Shown in pieces: positions 62,696 through 64,000 of a stretch of DNA of 64,000 bases (the stretch's first letter is position 1; every line of letters starts with the position of its first letter). The stretch spans positions 558,001 to 622,000 of the forward strand of contig NZ_AULU01000003.1 of the NCBI RefSeq assembly GCF_000422445.1, in the 5' to 3' direction. Made by a program: the position numbers and the translations under genes. This DNA is from Paenibacillus assamensis DSM 18201. Its GTDB lineage: Bacteria > Bacillota > Bacilli > Paenibacillales > Paenibacillaceae. The notes beneath the pieces are model-generated. The model saw only the letters and a list, made by a program, of their open reading frames with translations. It had not been told where the DNA came from and ran no database searches.

Positions 62696-64000
62696 TTATT
62701 GATATATGCCTGTCACTTTGCCATTTGTAAATGTAATAATGCTAAGACTTGATCCGCTTCCGTATCCCCATGACTCCACCGTAATATTTCCGCCCGTAAT
62801 ATAAGAGGTGTTTCTTGGCTGTCCCCAAGACATGAGCACCTGCTCCTTGGTCATCCCTGTAGATACTTTTTCATTTTTGATTTTTTCCCATACTGACTTC
62901 GACCATTTATAACGTTTATACGGATCATAGTTCAATAATTCAGTTTGATCCGTAAATAACCACGTTACTGCGCTAGCACTCATTGGATAGCTCGTAAGCG
63001 TTTTACCGTTAGCATGCTTGAACACGATCGTATAGAGCGTCCCGTCTGGAACGATGTCCGTCACGGTTAGTTTATTAAACCGCTCCCAACCTTGGAAATG
63101 ATTAATCCAGTAGCTCTTCCCGATATATTTGGCCAAATCACCTTGTTTAGCACGCTTTTGGACCTTAGCTGTTTCATCAGACTGAACGATCATTTTCGCG
63201 GAACCGAATTTAACTGTAGCCTGCTTCCAATGATTGTCCCATGAAATATTCGCTTGCAGCATATGCTTCAACAGCTCCGCAGGGAACACTGTTGTACCTC
63301 CAGCCGTTTGCACCACGCCTTTCATGGTATATGCCATCCCATCGACCGTCGCCAGTTTGCTTCCGGATTGCAGCTTGATTTTTTTGGAGCCTAGTTGAAT
63401 ATGATGTTCTTTCGTACTAGGAACGGAAGTTACTTTACCGCCGAGTGTCTGGAACACAGATTTCAGCGGAAGGTAGACAATACCGTCTTTTTGGATCGCA
63501 TGTTGCAAAGGCTCATCTAGACTGACCGATATTTTCGCTTGGCTGCTCAACCCATGAGCCGTTATTTTCACACTAGTTTCACCAACACCACGAGCTTTGA
63601 ATTTATTGTCTGGTACCCTCTCGATCAGCTGTGGTTGATCGATAACAAGTTCATCCTTATTCGGATATCGCTTATGCGTATAACCATTTGTGTACTGTTC
63701 TTCTACTGCAATTAAAAAGTGATCGCCTAACTTAGGCGTTGTTCTCGTAACGATCAGCTTAATACTTTTCATTTCAGGTACTTTCATTTTCTCTATGCCC
63801 TCTTCACTAAAAACATTCCAAGAGCCATCTTTTTGCTGAAAGTAAACACTGCTTCCAGAATCAGGACTAGTCATCTTCACGATATCTTTGAGATTATGAA
63901 TTTGCTCCATTGCAAATTTATTTGTACGATCTGATACCCATACCGTGCCGTCTTTTTTCGTAATTAACAGTTGTTGGGGCTCAAACCATTGTACGTTGTC
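62696..64000 (-). CDS. partial surface protein with copper-amine-oxidase-like (stalk) domain
   Basis: The frame is open from the right window edge (30 codons before the first Met at 63910) to its stop at 62696, so the true start lies outside. Visible parts in order: RCC1/YVTN-like repeats with KKDGTVWVSD and QQKDGSWNVF, and an Ig-like stretch ending AHGLSSQAKISVSLDE. A copper-amine-oxidase N-terminal-like domain follows (IVYLPLKSVFQTLGGKV...), then a C-terminal BamE/SmpA-like end (GMTKEQVLMSWGQP). Such proteins are common on Paenibacillus surfaces. It probably has a signal peptide beyond the window. Confidence 0.78.
   Translation of the reverse strand, partial: DNVQWFEPQQLLITKKDGTVWVSDRTNKFAMEQIHNLKDIVKMTSPDSGSSVYFQQKDGSWNVFSEEGIEKMKVPEMKSIKLIVTRTTPKLGDHFLIAVEEQYTNGYTHKRYPNKDELVIDQPQLIERVPDNKFKARGVGETSVKITAHGLSSQAKISVSLDEPLQHAIQKDGIVYLPLKSVFQTLGGKVTSVPSTKEHHIQLGSKKIKLQSGSKLATVDGMAYTMKGVVQTAGGTTVFPAELLKHMLQANISWDNHWKQATVKFGSAKMIVQSDETAKVQKRAKQGDLAKYIGKSYWINHFQGWERFNKLTVTDIVPDGTLYTIVFKHANGKTLTSYPMSASAVTWLFTDQTELLNYDPYKRYKWSKSVWEKIKNEKVSTGMTKEQVLMSWGQPRNTSYITGGNITVESWGYGSGSSLSIITFTNGKVTGIYQ

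Noticed and set aside
1..64000. tRNA, rRNA, transposon or prophage genes
   Set aside because: No tRNA-like cloverleaf ends, rRNA-like conserved stretches, transposases, integrases or phage structural genes were noticed on either strand.

Overview
The window looks like a chromosomal segment of a Paenibacillus-like member of the Bacillota. Pointers are strong AGGAGG-type ribosome binding sites, frequent TTG and GTG starts, many U-tailed hairpin terminators, an S-layer homology protein, moderate GC content, and families typical of endospore formers (YkyA, YwaF, AbgT, GPDPase-membrane, KhtTU). I saw no rRNA, tRNA, CRISPR array, transposase or prophage gene. Both ends cut through genes.

Layout. 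1-5.5 kb: partial membrane protein, alpha/beta hydrolase, ROK sugar kinase with KDPG aldolase, and three tandem TM2-domain membrane proteins. 5.7-12.9 kb (minus): AbgT transporter, YkyA lipoprotein, polysaccharide deacetylase, topoisomerase III, an atypical SDR and a MarR regulator. 13.2-17.4 kb (plus): MFS exporter divergent from the MarR gene, glutathione peroxidase, and a membrane-anchored glycerophosphodiesterase. 17.5-26.6 kb (minus): AIM24 protein, two aminotransferases (one HisC-like), a four-gene CDP-sugar operon and a TipA-type MerR regulator with its 19-bp-spacer promoter. 26.8-29.1 kb (plus): murB and a YwaF membrane protein, separated by 0.6 kb of repeat-bearing DNA.

29.2-39.9 kb (minus): a DUF2268 protease, a macrolide-type glycosyltransferase translationally coupled to a small Cys-rich protein, and then the most unusual part of the window. 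This is a tightly packed five-gene operon (31.8-39.9 kb) encoding a SWIM zinc-finger protein, a HEAT-like protein, a MoxR AAA+ ATPase, a DUF5682 protein and a VWA protein. It reads as one chaperone or remodelling machine (MoxR plus VWA) with a putative enzyme of the TraB/ChaN/erythromycin-esterase type and two adaptor-like proteins. Its function is unknown to me; a stress or conflict role is only an inference.

40-47.3 kb: Mn-dependent pyrophosphatase, MOSC protein, two small unknown genes, HAD phosphatase, aldo/keto reductase, an orphan type II thioesterase, a 57-residue protein resembling the homing-endonuclease-associated repeat, and a phosphotransferase with HGE in place of HGD. 47.4-55.9 kb (minus): a 1269-residue S-layer surface protein, and a response regulator with a very large hybrid sensor kinase carrying two kinase modules. 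56-64 kb: an unknown 231-residue protein divergent from a MerR/GyrI-like regulator, an ECF sigma factor, an operon of two unknown proteins plus a metallo-beta-lactamase-fold protein with a changed metal motif, the KhtT/KhtU K+/H+ antiporter pair, and a surface protein cut by the window end.

The four-gene CDP-sugar operon (21.5-25.5 kb) has the composition that, from memory, makes 3-C-methyl-6-deoxyhexose spore sugars in Bacillus cereus. It fits an endospore former with decorated surfaces.
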